Below, one piece after another: positions 1 to 8,870 of a stretch of 64,000 nucleotides of DNA. The DNA lies in NCBI GenBank assembly GCA_965228065.1, contig OZ245788.1, forward strand, positions 5,766,001 to 5,830,000, written 5' to 3'. Origin of the DNA: Sphingobium_A sp965228065 (GTDB lineage: Bacteria; Pseudomonadota; Alphaproteobacteria; Sphingomonadales; Sphingomonadaceae). A program made the translations under genes and the position numbers. The notes beneath the pieces were generated by a model. The model was not told the DNA's origin and made no database searches. It was given only the letters and a program-made list of their open reading frames with translations. How positions within the stretch are numbered: the stretch's first letter is position 1; every line of letters starts with the position of its first letter.

Positions 1-98
1 TGGCCGTGACCTTTGCAATCGGATGGGCAGTCCAGGCCGGCATTCGGAAAGCCGTGGATTCCTTGGCGGCCGACCGGAATCCACGCGCCGCAAAATAG
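1..98 (+). CDS. C-terminal tail of an unidentified protein, cut by the left edge
   Basis: Reading from base 3, an open frame enters from outside the window and ends at a TAG at 96-98. The visible 31 residues (AVTFAIGWAVQAGIRKAVDS and on) begin hydrophobic and end basic and polar, as at the end of a membrane helix followed by a cytoplasmic tail. It converges on the lipoprotein gene, with only 9 bases between the two stop codons, which is normal spacing for a real gene end. The family cannot be recognised from so short a piece. Confidence 0.4.
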   Translation, partial: AVTFAIGWAVQAGIRKAVDSLAADRNPRAAK

Positions 99-107
99 CA
101 ACGGCCG

Positions 108-680
108 TCAGGCGCCGGCCTTGCGCGCCAAAGCGATCGCGATATCCTTGGCCTTGTCGGCAGGCGCACTGCCGATGGTGAGGATCACGAACCTGTCCGC
201 GCCGATAAAGACATTGAGCTGGTTTATGCCCGGCACCCAGAATGCCGCCGCGCCCAGCCCGGCAACATCCTCGATCGGCTTGCTGGTGAACGCCTTGAGC
301 GTTGTCGCCAAAGTATCGCGCGCAGCTTTCATCGCAGCAGGCGTATTGTCGTCGATCGGCGACCACCGGGTCATCAGGCTCGCGCGACCGCCATCCTTCA
401 GCATGTAGGTGCATTCCGACGTGCCCGCGGTTGCGCCATCGGGCTCGTGCACCAGGCTGAGCGTCGCTTCAGTAACTTCGGTGCCCAGCGCCGCACCGAT
501 CGCCGCCTTGTCGAGCACGGTGCAGGCGTCTGTTGCCTTCCAGTTCGAAGGCATGCCACCGGCCGCTGCCGCGGATTGGCTTGCTGTCTGGTTGCCAGCG
601 GGCGTGTCCGCGCCGCCGCATGCTGCAAGCAGCAACGTGCCCGCTGCAGACGCAACAATCGAACTCATCTTCATCACCAT
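108..680 (-). CDS. Putative secreted lipoprotein of unknown function
   Basis: About 190 residues. The N-terminus MVMKMSSIVASAAGTLLLAA is a lipoprotein signal, with a lipobox LLAAC about 20 residues in, so the mature protein should be lipid-anchored at Cys. The start at 680 is chosen because a GGAG-type Shine-Dalgarno sequence lies 8-12 bases upstream; the frame stays open further upstream but without a signal peptide. After a low-complexity Ala/Gln linker comes a compact domain with Cys pairs (ATDACTVLDK and TSECTYML). This resembles small DUF3558-like lipoproteins in which an N-terminal CxxLDKAAI motif is conserved. I do not recognise a precise family. It is a single gene, convergent with its left neighbour. 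Confidence 0.75.
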   Translation of the reverse strand: MVMKMSSIVASAAGTLLLAACGGADTPAGNQTASQSAAAAGGMPSNWKATDACTVLDKAAIGAALGTEVTEATLSLVHEPDGATAGTSECTYMLKDGGRASLMTRWSPIDDNTPAAMKAARDTLATTLKAFTSKPIEDVAGLGAAAFWVPGINQLNVFIGADRFVILTIGSAPADKAKDIAIALARKAGA

Positions 681-843
681 GCCGAATCTCCGTCCCGAGG
701 CTGCATCGCCTTGATAGATACGCCCCGAATATCGCGGCAATGTGCAAGACGTGGAAAACGGACGGGACCGGACATGATCCGAAAAAATTTCACAAATCCG
801 TCGCGACACCCATGCCGCACCCACCGCGACCGATCGGGTGCGC

Positions 844-1317
844 TCATGCGAAATCCAGCGGAAACGCGGTGGTATTCTTGATATCGGACACCACGACGCT
901 CGAATTCACTTCCCTGACCCCTGGAAGCTGCGAAAGCTTCTTGAAGAAGAAATCCTCGTAATATTTGATGTCGCTGACGGATATCTTGACCAGCACATCC
1001 ATGGCGCCAAGCAGGATGTAGCATTCCTGCACTTCCGGCCATGTTCCGATCTGGTCGCGGAATTGCTGGGTCGCCATCGCATCGTGAGCCGCCAGACGGA
1101 TGGTGGCGTAAATGATCAGGTTCACGCCGATCGAAGGAGGATCGACGATCCACACCTGCCGCTTGAGAACCCCCGCTTCTTTCAGGCGGCGCACGCGCCG
1201 CCAGCAGGGCGGCGGCGTCATGCCCAGCCGGTCCGCCAGTTCGGCCACGGACAGCGATCCGTCCTCTTGCAGGAGCTCCAGGATCGTTTTGTCGGTGTTA
1301 TCGAGGGCTATGGTCAT
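844..1317 (-). CDS. Lrp/AsnC family transcriptional regulator
   Basis: 157 residues, the usual length for the family. Residues 5-60 form the winged helix-turn-helix (LDNTDKTILELLQEDGSLSV, then the recognition-helix region MTPPPCWRRVRRLKEAGVL). Residues about 66-145 are the RAM/AsnC ligand-binding and oligomerisation domain with the typical sequence WPEVQECYILLGAMDVLVKI. Such proteins control amino-acid metabolism genes and are often autoregulated. The gene is transcribed away from the SnoaL-like gene at 1535; the intergenic region carries a short direct repeat that could be its operator. The effector amino acid cannot be predicted. Confidence 0.93.
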   Translation of the reverse strand: MTIALDNTDKTILELLQEDGSLSVAELADRLGMTPPPCWRRVRRLKEAGVLKRQVWIVDPPSIGVNLIIYATIRLAAHDAMATQQFRDQIGTWPEVQECYILLGAMDVLVKISVSDIKYYEDFFFKKLSQLPGVREVNSSVVVSDIKNTTAFPLDFA

Positions 1318-1393
1318 AGTCGAACTCGCCTGACCGGGGTTCCAGCGATGCGCTTCACCTCCGATTTGAGGTCAATCAGCACCGCTCAAGGGT

Positions 1394-1413
1394 ATAATCA
1401 TACTCGAATAATC
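1394..1413. promoter_or_regulatory. Direct repeat ATAATC in the regulator intergenic region
   Basis: ATAATC occurs twice, 14 bases apart start to start, in an AT-rich patch upstream of the Lrp-type regulator. Lrp-family proteins often bind degenerate AT-rich half-sites near their own promoter, so this is a candidate autoregulatory site. This is inference; the repeat is short enough to be chance. Confidence 0.25.
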
Positions 1414-1534
1414 CTCATTCAGGGCATTATGCAACCTCATCCGCGCCAATTCGCCCGTATCGGTGAATGCAATTACCGGGAGGGCGCGAGTAAATATCCA
1501 TCCAACACACAATCATGATCACGGTGCTTCGACG

Positions 1535-1906
1535 ATGGACGGCAGGCAGCTCAACGAAGGGGTGGTCCGGGACTATTACCGGCATATCGACCAGGTCGAT
1601 ATCGACTGGGTCCTCGCACTGTTTGCGCCGGACGCCGTTTATGAACGTGCAGACGCCACTTATGCGGGCATTGGGGAAATCTCCCGGTTTTTCCGGGAAG
1701 AGCGGCAGATCCGCGGCGTGCATGCGATCGAACATGTCTGGACCGACACCGACAGCGTGGTCGCGCTGGGGGAATTCAGTGGTGTTGGTGCCGCGGGCGA
1801 TGCCCGACGCGTGCGGTTCACCGATATCTGGCATTTCGGCGGCGATGAGCGTGTACAGCGCCGGCAGACATTCCTGGCGCTCGGCCATGGCTATGTGGCA
1901 CGTTGA
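1535..1906 (+). CDS. SnoaL-like / nuclear transport factor 2-fold protein
   Basis: About 123 residues from the ATG at 1535 (MDGRQLNEGVVRDYYRHIDQ). The pattern VRDYYRHIDQVDIDWVLALF then FAPDAVYERADATYAGIGEI and RFTDIWHFGGDERVQRRQTF is that of the SnoaL/NTF2 cone fold, in which a helix pair is followed by a curved beta sheet lining a hydrophobic pocket. Members are small polyketide cyclases, dehydratases or ligand-binding proteins; no catalytic residue assignment can be made here. Upstream in-frame GTG at 1463 would add 24 residues, but neither start has a clear Shine-Dalgarno sequence. It is divergent from the Lrp/AsnC regulator, which may control it. Confidence 0.75.
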   Translation: MDGRQLNEGVVRDYYRHIDQVDIDWVLALFAPDAVYERADATYAGIGEISRFFREERQIRGVHAIEHVWTDTDSVVALGEFSGVGAAGDARRVRFTDIWHFGGDERVQRRQTFLALGHGYVAR

Positions 1907-2173
1907 CGCCCTGTGCGTGAAACATCTCGAATTTCGCGTTTTGATGGTGTAGGCAGCCAGAACAGCCTCTGAACGAAGGACTCAGGCAAACCCGTGACCC
2001 AAAGCGGCGCGACAATGACGGTAAACGGATGCGCGATGCGACTTAGCATCGGCGCCGTTGCGTCGTGCGTGGCGTTCGGTGTCCGAATTATGCGCGGTCG
2101 GATCGGCTGATCCGGCCATCTACGGGCCCGATGCCGGGCCTGCGCCATTCCTTCGTTTCAAGCGAGTTTCTCC

Positions 2174-2488
2174 ATGACCGCCATATCCATGTCCGGCGCA
2201 TTGCGTCCGGCTTTTGCCGTCCCCGTTCGTCCGTCCAAGACCCCGCGCGACCGCCTGCTCCGCCTCGACATCGAGGGTGAGCGCGATGCGCCGTTCCTGA
2301 GCGAGATGCTCGATCTCGTGCGCGCCCATGCCTTCGTGCCGCTCGGCATGACCATCCGTGTCGGCGGCGCGCGGATGACGGTGCGCCTCGAACTCGACGA
2401 TATCCGCGATGGCGCGGCAGACGCACTGATCATGCGACTGCGCAATTGTGCGGTCATCCGCAAGGTCTTGCTGACGTCGCCCGATTGA
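2174..2488 (+). CDS. Small protein with ACT-like fold, function unknown
   Basis: 104 residues. After a Pro-rich 25-residue N-terminus, residues about 27-98 follow the beta-alpha-beta-beta-alpha-beta order of an ACT domain: RLLRLDIEGERDAPFLSEML, then GMTIRVGGARMTVRLELDD, then a helix and the final strand AVIRKVLL. That layout resembles the short regulatory subunit of acetolactate synthase (IlvM/IlvN type), but no biosynthetic neighbour is present and the family assignment is inference. The ribosome binding site is weak. The upstream 267 bases (1907-2173) contain no gene I can support. The gene converges with the GGDEF-EAL gene, 6 bases apart. Confidence 0.6.
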   Translation: MTAISMSGALRPAFAVPVRPSKTPRDRLLRLDIEGERDAPFLSEMLDLVRAHAFVPLGMTIRVGGARMTVRLELDDIRDGAADALIMRLRNCAVIRKVLLTSPD

Positions 2489-2494
2489 GCGTCT

Positions 2495-5032
2495 TCAGGT
2501 GATCGAACCGCCCCGCGCCCCAGTCTGCAAAACTCCGGGCTGCTCCAGGGTGAGTGGCCCGGGTCGAGCGAAGAGATAACCCTGCCCCAACACGCAGCCC
2601 AGCGCGACCAGGCGCTGGTGCTGCGCGGGCGTCTCTATCCCTTCCGCGATCACCGATTTGCGCAAGCTCTCTCCCAGACCGATGATCGCGCGCACGATCA
2701 CCTCGCTGCGGCCGTCGGCATCGAACAGGCTGAGGATGAAGGAGCGGTCGATCTTGAGGATGTCGATCGGCATTCGTTTCAAATGAATGAGCGACGCATA
2801 GCCGGTGCCGAAATCGTCGAGCGCGATCTGCACGCCGGCCTCGTGGAGCAATTCCAGCGCGCGGCTCATCGCATCGACCGATCGGCCCAGCACGATATCT
2901 TCGGTCACCTCGATGCACAGTCGGCGCGGCATGACACCCGCCTGCTCCAGTCGATCGATCAACCTGCGCGCGGCATGAGGGCCGTCGAGCTGGGCGGCAG
3001 TGAAGTTCATCGCCACTGCCGGAATATCGTCGGGATGGCGGGCGAGCGTTTCCAGGACGCGCGACAGCACGCGATCCTGCACCGCAGTTCCGATCTTGGG
3101 ATCGGTCAGGATGCTGCCGAACACTGTCGGGGTCAGCACGCCATGTTCGGGATGCTGCCAGCGCAACAGCGCCTCGTAGCTGGCCGGTCGCCCGCTCTGG
3201 AGATCGACGATCGGCTGATAGTGAAGAATGAACTCGTCGCGTTCCAGCCCCAGATGCGCGTCGCGGGCAAAGACGGCGCGGCGATCGATCTCCGCGCGCA
3301 AGCTGGGATCGTAGAGGTACAGCCGCCGCCGCCCGCGTTGCTTCGCCTCGTACAGCGCGAGATCGGCATTCTTATAGAGCAGGCCCGCGTCGCTCGCATC
3401 GCCGGGATAGCAGGCCAGCCCGACACTGAGCGAGATCGCCCAGCTGCGACCGGCATGAGACCAGATCTGCCCCTGGATTGCCGCCAGCGCGGCGGATATC
3501 TCGCGGATACGGCGATCATCGGCCTGGATCAGGGTCAAGGCGAACTCATCGCCGCCGATGCGGGCGACATGTTCGTCCGCCCCCGCCACGGCCCGCAGCA
3601 TGTCCCCCACATGCACCAGCAGCGCGTCGCCACCGTCATGGCCCAGCCGGTCGTTGATCTCCTTCAGATTGTCGACATCGATCAGGAACAGGTGAATGGC
3701 GGCGGCGCCGGATTCCATACGCGTCCTCAACGCGGTCTGGAACGATGCCCGATTGCCCAGCCCGGTCAGGAAATCGGTCTGCGCGGCACGGCGCGACGTC
3801 TCGCTTTCGATCGCGATCGCGCTGCGCGCATGCTCGGCAAGATCGCGTTCCTGGCGAAGCAGCCGGAAACGATCCGCGATCGCGAGCGACAATGCGATCG
3901 ATTCGAACGCCAGCGTACCGAAGGTCGCCATATCCACCATGTCGTCCTGGGGCAGAAACCCCAGATTGCGCGCCAGCCGCAGCGCAAAGACGATCAGGAC
4001 CGGCGTCCACCCCGCCAGATAGAACCACACGATGCGGCTGCCGTTGCGCACTGCGTAACAGACGCCAACAAAGACCGAGATGGCGCTGGCAAGAATCGCA
4101 TAGTTCATCAGCCGATCGGTGAGCGCCGCGGGCAGGATCTGATCCGCCGAGGCGGCACCCCCCAGCACGATCCCGACAACCGCCAGCGCCCGCCCCGCCC
4201 GATGGAGCCAGGGCGGCAATACGCCCTCTTCCACCACCGAGAGGAAAAAGATGTTGCCGGTGCCGATCATGATTCCGACCAGGATAAAATCCAGCCTGAC
4301 CGCCCATGGCCCGACAAAGCCGGGCAGCAGATAGCCGGCCATGTTGGTCCAGGTGAGCCCATAGGCGAGCACCGCCGCTGCCCACACCAGGTACCAGCGT
4401 TGAAAGGCGCGGCGATGCCCGGTGTAGATCAGCAGATTATATGCGAAGGCGGACAGCAGCGCGCCGGTGAACACGCCCATCAGCAAAAACCAGCGGCTCC
4501 CCATCTGGACCGCTTCGGCCGGGCTGACCGCGATCACTTTGCGCATCAAGCTCAGGTCGCCGATCCTGAGGAAGCCGACATAGACCTGCCGAACCTCACG
4601 GCCCGGCCGATCGATCCCGAACCGCAGCAGGCCGCCCGGCGCCCAATTCTCACTCAGATCACGCGCGCCGCGAACGATCTCCTGACGGCTTCCATCCGCC
4701 GCGATCGCGACCACCGCGATCTGATCGAACCGCGCCTGATCGGCCAGCAGATGCCAATTGGCCGGCAGCGCGGCCAAGCGCCCTTCATGCCCGGCGGCAC
4801 CAGCCGTATCGAGCCTGAGCCAGAGCCAGCGATCATGATAGCCGACAGCCTTGTCCGACCCACATTCGAAGGACAAAGCGCGGACCGTCGCGGCCGACGG
4901 TGGCAGGTCTGCCGCTGCATTGGCGTGGCAGAGATTCGATCGAAGCTCGACGCCTTCCGCCCTGGCCGCTCCGGACCAGAGCAATCCTGCCAGCAACAGG
5001 AGCAGCGTTGATAGAACGATACGCACGAACAC
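2495..5032 (-). CDS. 7TMR-DISM membrane sensor with GGDEF and EAL domains
   Basis: 845 residues. A signal peptide (cut after about residue 25, ARA-EG) precedes a periplasmic 7TMR-DISMED2-like domain (about 40-170), a seven-helix 7TMR-DISM membrane domain (about 182-385), a short coiled coil (390-415), a GGDEF domain (415-575, intact GGDEF at 493-497) and an EAL domain (590-830, EAL at 620-622, DDFGTGYASL at 739-748). Both catalytic signatures are complete, so it could make and degrade cyclic di-GMP at the inner membrane. The RxxD inhibitory site that normally sits five residues before GGDEF is absent (GADE at 484-487), so classical product inhibition is not expected. It is a single gene; what the periplasmic domain senses is unknown. 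Confidence 0.93.
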   Translation of the reverse strand: MFVRIVLSTLLLLLAGLLWSGAARAEGVELRSNLCHANAAADLPPSAATVRALSFECGSDKAVGYHDRWLWLRLDTAGAAGHEGRLAALPANWHLLADQARFDQIAVVAIAADGSRQEIVRGARDLSENWAPGGLLRFGIDRPGREVRQVYVGFLRIGDLSLMRKVIAVSPAEAVQMGSRWFLLMGVFTGALLSAFAYNLLIYTGHRRAFQRWYLVWAAAVLAYGLTWTNMAGYLLPGFVGPWAVRLDFILVGIMIGTGNIFFLSVVEEGVLPPWLHRAGRALAVVGIVLGGAASADQILPAALTDRLMNYAILASAISVFVGVCYAVRNGSRIVWFYLAGWTPVLIVFALRLARNLGFLPQDDMVDMATFGTLAFESIALSLAIADRFRLLRQERDLAEHARSAIAIESETSRRAAQTDFLTGLGNRASFQTALRTRMESGAAAIHLFLIDVDNLKEINDRLGHDGGDALLVHVGDMLRAVAGADEHVARIGGDEFALTLIQADDRRIREISAALAAIQGQIWSHAGRSWAISLSVGLACYPGDASDAGLLYKNADLALYEAKQRGRRRLYLYDPSLRAEIDRRAVFARDAHLGLERDEFILHYQPIVDLQSGRPASYEALLRWQHPEHGVLTPTVFGSILTDPKIGTAVQDRVLSRVLETLARHPDDIPAVAMNFTAAQLDGPHAARRLIDRLEQAGVMPRRLCIEVTEDIVLGRSVDAMSRALELLHEAGVQIALDDFGTGYASLIHLKRMPIDILKIDRSFILSLFDADGRSEVIVRAIIGLGESLRKSVIAEGIETPAQHQRLVALGCVLGQGYLFARPGPLTLEQPGVLQTGARGGSIT

Positions 5033-5139
5033 CGGGCTCCCTTCGGGCGGACGGCCTTAACCGGCCTCTGCTGAAGACAAGCTAAACGTCCGAAAACCTC
5101 TTGAGGTGCACGGCACGTACACCGGCGCGGAGATTCGGG

Positions 5140-5502
5140 TCAGACCCCCTGCGCGCTTGCCACCCTTTCCGGCTTGCCGACCCGTTCCCGAACATCCCAG
5201 CCTGCATTCCGCGCGAGATCCTTTGCCAGCCACGACCAGCCCCACAAGGTCATCGCCTTGATATGCATGTTCGACGGGCGCTCCGCCTGGATATGGAGCA
5301 CCTCTCCGCTATCGGTTTCGGGGCCATCGGTGCAATCCTGGGTGACAGCCAGCCAGGATGTGTCGCTGAGTTCGAACAGCGACAATTCCTTCCAGGCCCG
5401 ATCCGCCTTGTTGCCGCTGATGGTGGCAATCACCCTGCCATCGAATACGATATCGGGCGCATCGCGCCGCGACACGGTCGTCGAAACGAAACCGGAACTC
5501 AT
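5140..5502 (-). CDS. Hypothetical protein, 120 residues
   Basis: I do not recognise a family. The start is supported by AAGGA six bases upstream. The sequence is soluble, with two beta-rich stretches (DIVFDGRVIATISGN and KELSLFELSDTSWLAVTQDC), then a Trp-rich region (ALWGWSWLAK-like, MTLWGWSWLAKDLARNAGWD) and a basic C-terminus. There is no signal peptide or membrane helix. It lies upstream of a 63-residue gene on the same strand (84 bases apart), so the two could be cotranscribed. Confidence 0.6.
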   Translation of the reverse strand: MSSGFVSTTVSRRDAPDIVFDGRVIATISGNKADRAWKELSLFELSDTSWLAVTQDCTDGPETDSGEVLHIQAERPSNMHIKAMTLWGWSWLAKDLARNAGWDVRERVGKPERVASAQGV

Positions 5503-5586
5503 GGGCGATCCTTCGAACGGGTGACGCGTCCGCGCGACACCAAGGCGGCAGGAGCGCCGTCAGCTGCAGCTATAGTCCGCCAGGTC

Positions 5587-5778
5587 TTAACGACTGCCCT
5601 TGGGCGGACTCTCGGGGTGGTCGATCAACATCTCCACCGCCGCGTTGCCCAGGCGTTTGGCCGTTTCCAGTGCGGCTTTCGGCGTCATCACGATATCGAC
5701 GGCATCCGGACCATCGACATGCACACCATCGGCCTGCACTTCGACCTTGCTCGGCTCGTCATGTACCTTGTTATCCAT
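5587..5778 (-). CDS. Small acidic hypothetical protein, 63 residues
   Basis: The ATG at 5778 is preceded by GGAG with 8-base spacing, which decides the start; the same frame is open further upstream without a ribosome binding site. The protein starts MDNKVHDEPSKVEVQADGVH and ends with a helix (ALETAKRLGNAAVEMLIDHP). No signal peptide is present. It may be a small regulatory or structural protein; the family is not recognised. The 181 bases between it and the TonB receptor stop codon contain no gene I can support. Confidence 0.5.
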   Translation of the reverse strand: MDNKVHDEPSKVEVQADGVHVDGPDAVDIVMTPKAALETAKRLGNAAVEMLIDHPESPPKGSR

Positions 5779-5959
5779 ATTTCGCTCCGATCCCGACTCA
5801 AACACGTGGCGGAACCCGATCGTTCCGCCGCCGGAATCATTCGTCCAAATTGGTTCGACATGATGACGACGCCCCGCCTTGGCGAGCATCAGGCCACGGC
5901 CGTGAATGCCTGCCGCAGATGGCGGGAAGAGCGCCTTGCTCTTCCCGTCTCTATCGACG

Positions 5960-8809
5960 TCAGAAGCTGACGCGCGCGCCGGCCCGGAAAAAGCGCCCGA
6001 CGATCCCCGCCTGAGCAAAGGTCGGATTATAGTTGAGCGCCGCATAATTGGCCGGATTGAGCGGCGGCTTCCTGTCGAACAGATTGACCACATTAGCATA
6101 GAAGGTGAAATTCTCACTGACCTTGTAGCTGGCGACCAGGTCGACGCTGATGAACGATTTCACGCGACAGAAATTCTCCGAATAGAGGTCGCTCGCATAT
6201 TCGCAGTCATCGTTGCCCGCACCGCTGATATCCTCGGCAACCGCCTTGTAGCCGTCGGTGTAATAGGCGGTCGCGGTCAGCGCGGCTGCGCCATATTCCA
6301 GCGTGTTCGACCAGTTCCCGCGCCATTTGGGCGTGCCCGCGCCGGACGAGAGCTGATAGGGCCCCTGCGTGCCGACATAATTCTGCGTATCGGAATCCGC
6401 GCTCGCCTTGAACGTGTATTTGAAGATGTTGGTCACTTCGAGCTGGCTGGTGAATTTGAGGTCGCCTGACAGGTCGAACTTAGCGGTCGCCGAGAAATCC
6501 AGCCCCGACGTCTTGAGCGCCGACGCGTTGGCATAGGGCGAGTTGACGAACAGCACCTTGCGCATCGCATTGGGGAATTGCGGATCGGGGACGTCGAGCG
6601 TCACCGTATAGCCATCGGGCAGCGCCTGGCCGCCATAATAGGCGGCAAGCGCTTCGTTGGCGCGCGGCCCGGCCGAGATCACATTGGTTTTCCGGATATT
6701 GTAATAGTCCGCGGTGAAGCTGAGCCAGGGCGTCGGCTGGACGACGATGCCCGTGGTGAAGCTGCGCGACTTCTCCGGCTTCAGATCCGGGTTGGATGCC
6801 GAATTGAACCCGATCGAATAGGTCTGCACATAGCTGTTGTTGTTATGCGCATCGATCACCGCCTGCGGCGGCCGACCGGAAGCATAGCCGATCACCGCAC
6901 CCTCACCGCTTTCGGCGAAGGACGGCGCCCGGAATCCCTTCGAGAAGGTTCCGCGCAACGCCACTTCGCGGATCGGCGTGAATTTGAACCCGATCTTGGG
7001 TGAGAAGGCATTGAAGCCGGTCGAATAATGATCGAACCGGCCCGACGCGGCGATCTCCAGCGAGTCCATGACGGGCGCGGCAAGCTCGAAAAAGCCCGCA
7101 GAAACGGTCCGCTTGCCCACTGCGGTGTAGGCGTTCAGCCCCAGCGTCGCCTGATTGGCATTCTGGTTGGGCTGGTTCAGCGTTTCCCGGCGGATCGCTG
7201 CGCCGACACCCAGTTGGAGCGGTCCGCCGGGCAGTTCTGCCAGATCCTTGGTGACCACGGCCTGCGCCATGTAGAGTTCCGACTTCGCCTTGGTCAGCAC
7301 CTGCGGCGAGATCGCATCGCGAACCGCCTGACTGTTGAGCGAGGGATCGACGAAATTATAGCTGCCCGTGTTGATCGCATTGACCAGCCCGGCGATGTTC
7401 AGCGCACCATTGACGTACAGGTCCAGCGTGTTGCGCGTGCCGCTGAGATCGACCGTGTAGTTCCACCCTTCGCCGAAGCTGCCCTTCACCCCGGCCGAGG
7501 CGCGATAGACCTTGCTGATCGACTCGTTGGACCGCTCGATATCGCCGAACGTGTAGTAGATCCGCGCGGCAAGCCCCTCTGCAGCATAGGGATTATTGGG
7601 ATTGAGCTGACCGTTGGACAGCAGCGCCGGCAGCACGACATTGAGTGTGTTGATCGGATTGCGTCCGCGGATCGACGACGGCGCAAACCCGCTGAACACC
7701 TTGCTCTCATAATAGGTGGCGGCGACATAGGCTTCGGCATTGTCGCCCAGACGGAACGACGCCCGACCACTCAGGCCATAGCGTGTCTGCCGGGGCTGGA
7801 CCATGCCGTAGCGGGCATTGACGTTCTCCTGGCATGCGGTGCCGAGGCCATCGGGATCGACATAGACCGAACCAACCGCCCGGCATTGCGCGGGATTGAG
7901 CAGCCGGAACAGCCCGTCGGGGACATTGACACCGGTGAAGGGGTTGGTGACGTCGGTCTGGGTGGCGGGCCGGACGACCGCGACCGTGCCCGGCACCGCC
8001 GAGACGATCATGTTGGCATCGTTGTTGGCGCCGCCGATCGACGAGAGATCGGCGGTATTGAACGGGAAGCCGCGATCGTTGATGTCGATCGCGTTGTCGT
8101 GCTGATATTCAGCGTTCAGATAGACGTTCCAACCCTGGCTTGCATAATCGCCGAAACCGGCAAGCAGCGTGCCGCGATACATGCCGCCGTCGCCGCGCTG
8201 GGAAAGACCGGATTCCACCGTCGCCTCCAGCCCCTTGAACTGTTGCTTGGTGATGATGTTGATGACGCCGCCGATCGCGTCCGCGCCATAGGTCGACGAC
8301 GCGCCGTCCTTGAGCACCTCGATCCGGTCGATCAGTCCCTGCGGAATGGTGTTGAGATCGACGAACGCACGCTGCCCGTCATCCGCCAGCGGATAATTTG
8401 CCGTGCGCAGCCCGTCGATCACCGTGAGCGTCGAATTGACCGTGAGGCCGCGCAGCGAGACCGACGACGCCCCCTGGCCGAAACCGCCGCTGAACGCGGT
8501 CGGGATCGAACCGCTATTGTCCGCCGACAGTGACCGCACGGCATCCGCCACATTGTTCAGACCGCGACGGGCCAGCGATTCTGCGCTGAGCACCGTCACC
8601 GGCGACGGCGTCTCGGTATCGGTGCGCCGGAACAGCGAACCGGTGACCACGATCTCATCCCCGGCCGCTGCCGGCGCATCGGTCTCCTCCACCGCAGCGG
8701 CGTCGCCCTGTGCCGGTTCGGCAGTCTGGGCAAAGGCCGGTGCGGCGAGCACCGACAGGCCGACCATCAAACTGGTGGTCATCAGCCTTTCGCGGAATCC
8801 TGGCGTCAT
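5960..8809 (-). CDS. TonB-dependent outer membrane receptor
   Basis: 949 residues. The signal peptide ends near AAPAFAQ (about residue 28) and is followed by an acidic Ala-rich linker and the start of the plug (DEIVVTGSLFRRTDTETPSP). The plug (about 50-175) contains the conserved DRIEVLKDGASSTYGADAIG, and a 22-strand barrel fills the rest, ending RFFRAGARVSF with the terminal Phe needed for BAM insertion. The start has GGGAG seven bases upstream. Receptors of this size in sphingomonads import oligosaccharides, siderophores or aromatic compounds; nothing here fixes the ligand. It lies 61 bases downstream of the autotransporter gene on the same strand, so read-through from there is possible. 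Confidence 0.94.
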   Translation of the reverse strand: MTPGFRERLMTTSLMVGLSVLAAPAFAQTAEPAQGDAAAVEETDAPAAAGDEIVVTGSLFRRTDTETPSPVTVLSAESLARRGLNNVADAVRSLSADNSGSIPTAFSGGFGQGASSVSLRGLTVNSTLTVIDGLRTANYPLADDGQRAFVDLNTIPQGLIDRIEVLKDGASSTYGADAIGGVINIITKQQFKGLEATVESGLSQRGDGGMYRGTLLAGFGDYASQGWNVYLNAEYQHDNAIDINDRGFPFNTADLSSIGGANNDANMIVSAVPGTVAVVRPATQTDVTNPFTGVNVPDGLFRLLNPAQCRAVGSVYVDPDGLGTACQENVNARYGMVQPRQTRYGLSGRASFRLGDNAEAYVAATYYESKVFSGFAPSSIRGRNPINTLNVVLPALLSNGQLNPNNPYAAEGLAARIYYTFGDIERSNESISKVYRASAGVKGSFGEGWNYTVDLSGTRNTLDLYVNGALNIAGLVNAINTGSYNFVDPSLNSQAVRDAISPQVLTKAKSELYMAQAVVTKDLAELPGGPLQLGVGAAIRRETLNQPNQNANQATLGLNAYTAVGKRTVSAGFFELAAPVMDSLEIAASGRFDHYSTGFNAFSPKIGFKFTPIREVALRGTFSKGFRAPSFAESGEGAVIGYASGRPPQAVIDAHNNNSYVQTYSIGFNSASNPDLKPEKSRSFTTGIVVQPTPWLSFTADYYNIRKTNVISAGPRANEALAAYYGGQALPDGYTVTLDVPDPQFPNAMRKVLFVNSPYANASALKTSGLDFSATAKFDLSGDLKFTSQLEVTNIFKYTFKASADSDTQNYVGTQGPYQLSSGAGTPKWRGNWSNTLEYGAAALTATAYYTDGYKAVAEDISGAGNDDCEYASDLYSENFCRVKSFISVDLVASYKVSENFTFYANVVNLFDRKPPLNPANYAALNYNPTFAQAGIVGRFFRAGARVSF

Positions 8810-8870
8810 CTCGAATCTCCCTGTCGTTTTCGTGGATGGTCGTCGGGCCGCCCCCCGGGGCCCGACCGGA

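Noticed and set aside
1961..2020. Segment ACTCAGGCAAAC resembling the core of a glycine riboswitch
   Set aside because: The paired helices and the second aptamer core are missing, and the downstream gene is not a glycine gene.
2618..5011. A 797-codon plus-strand frame opposite the GGDEF-EAL gene
   Set aside because: Antisense to a complete, well-conserved enzyme; no domain recognised in the product.
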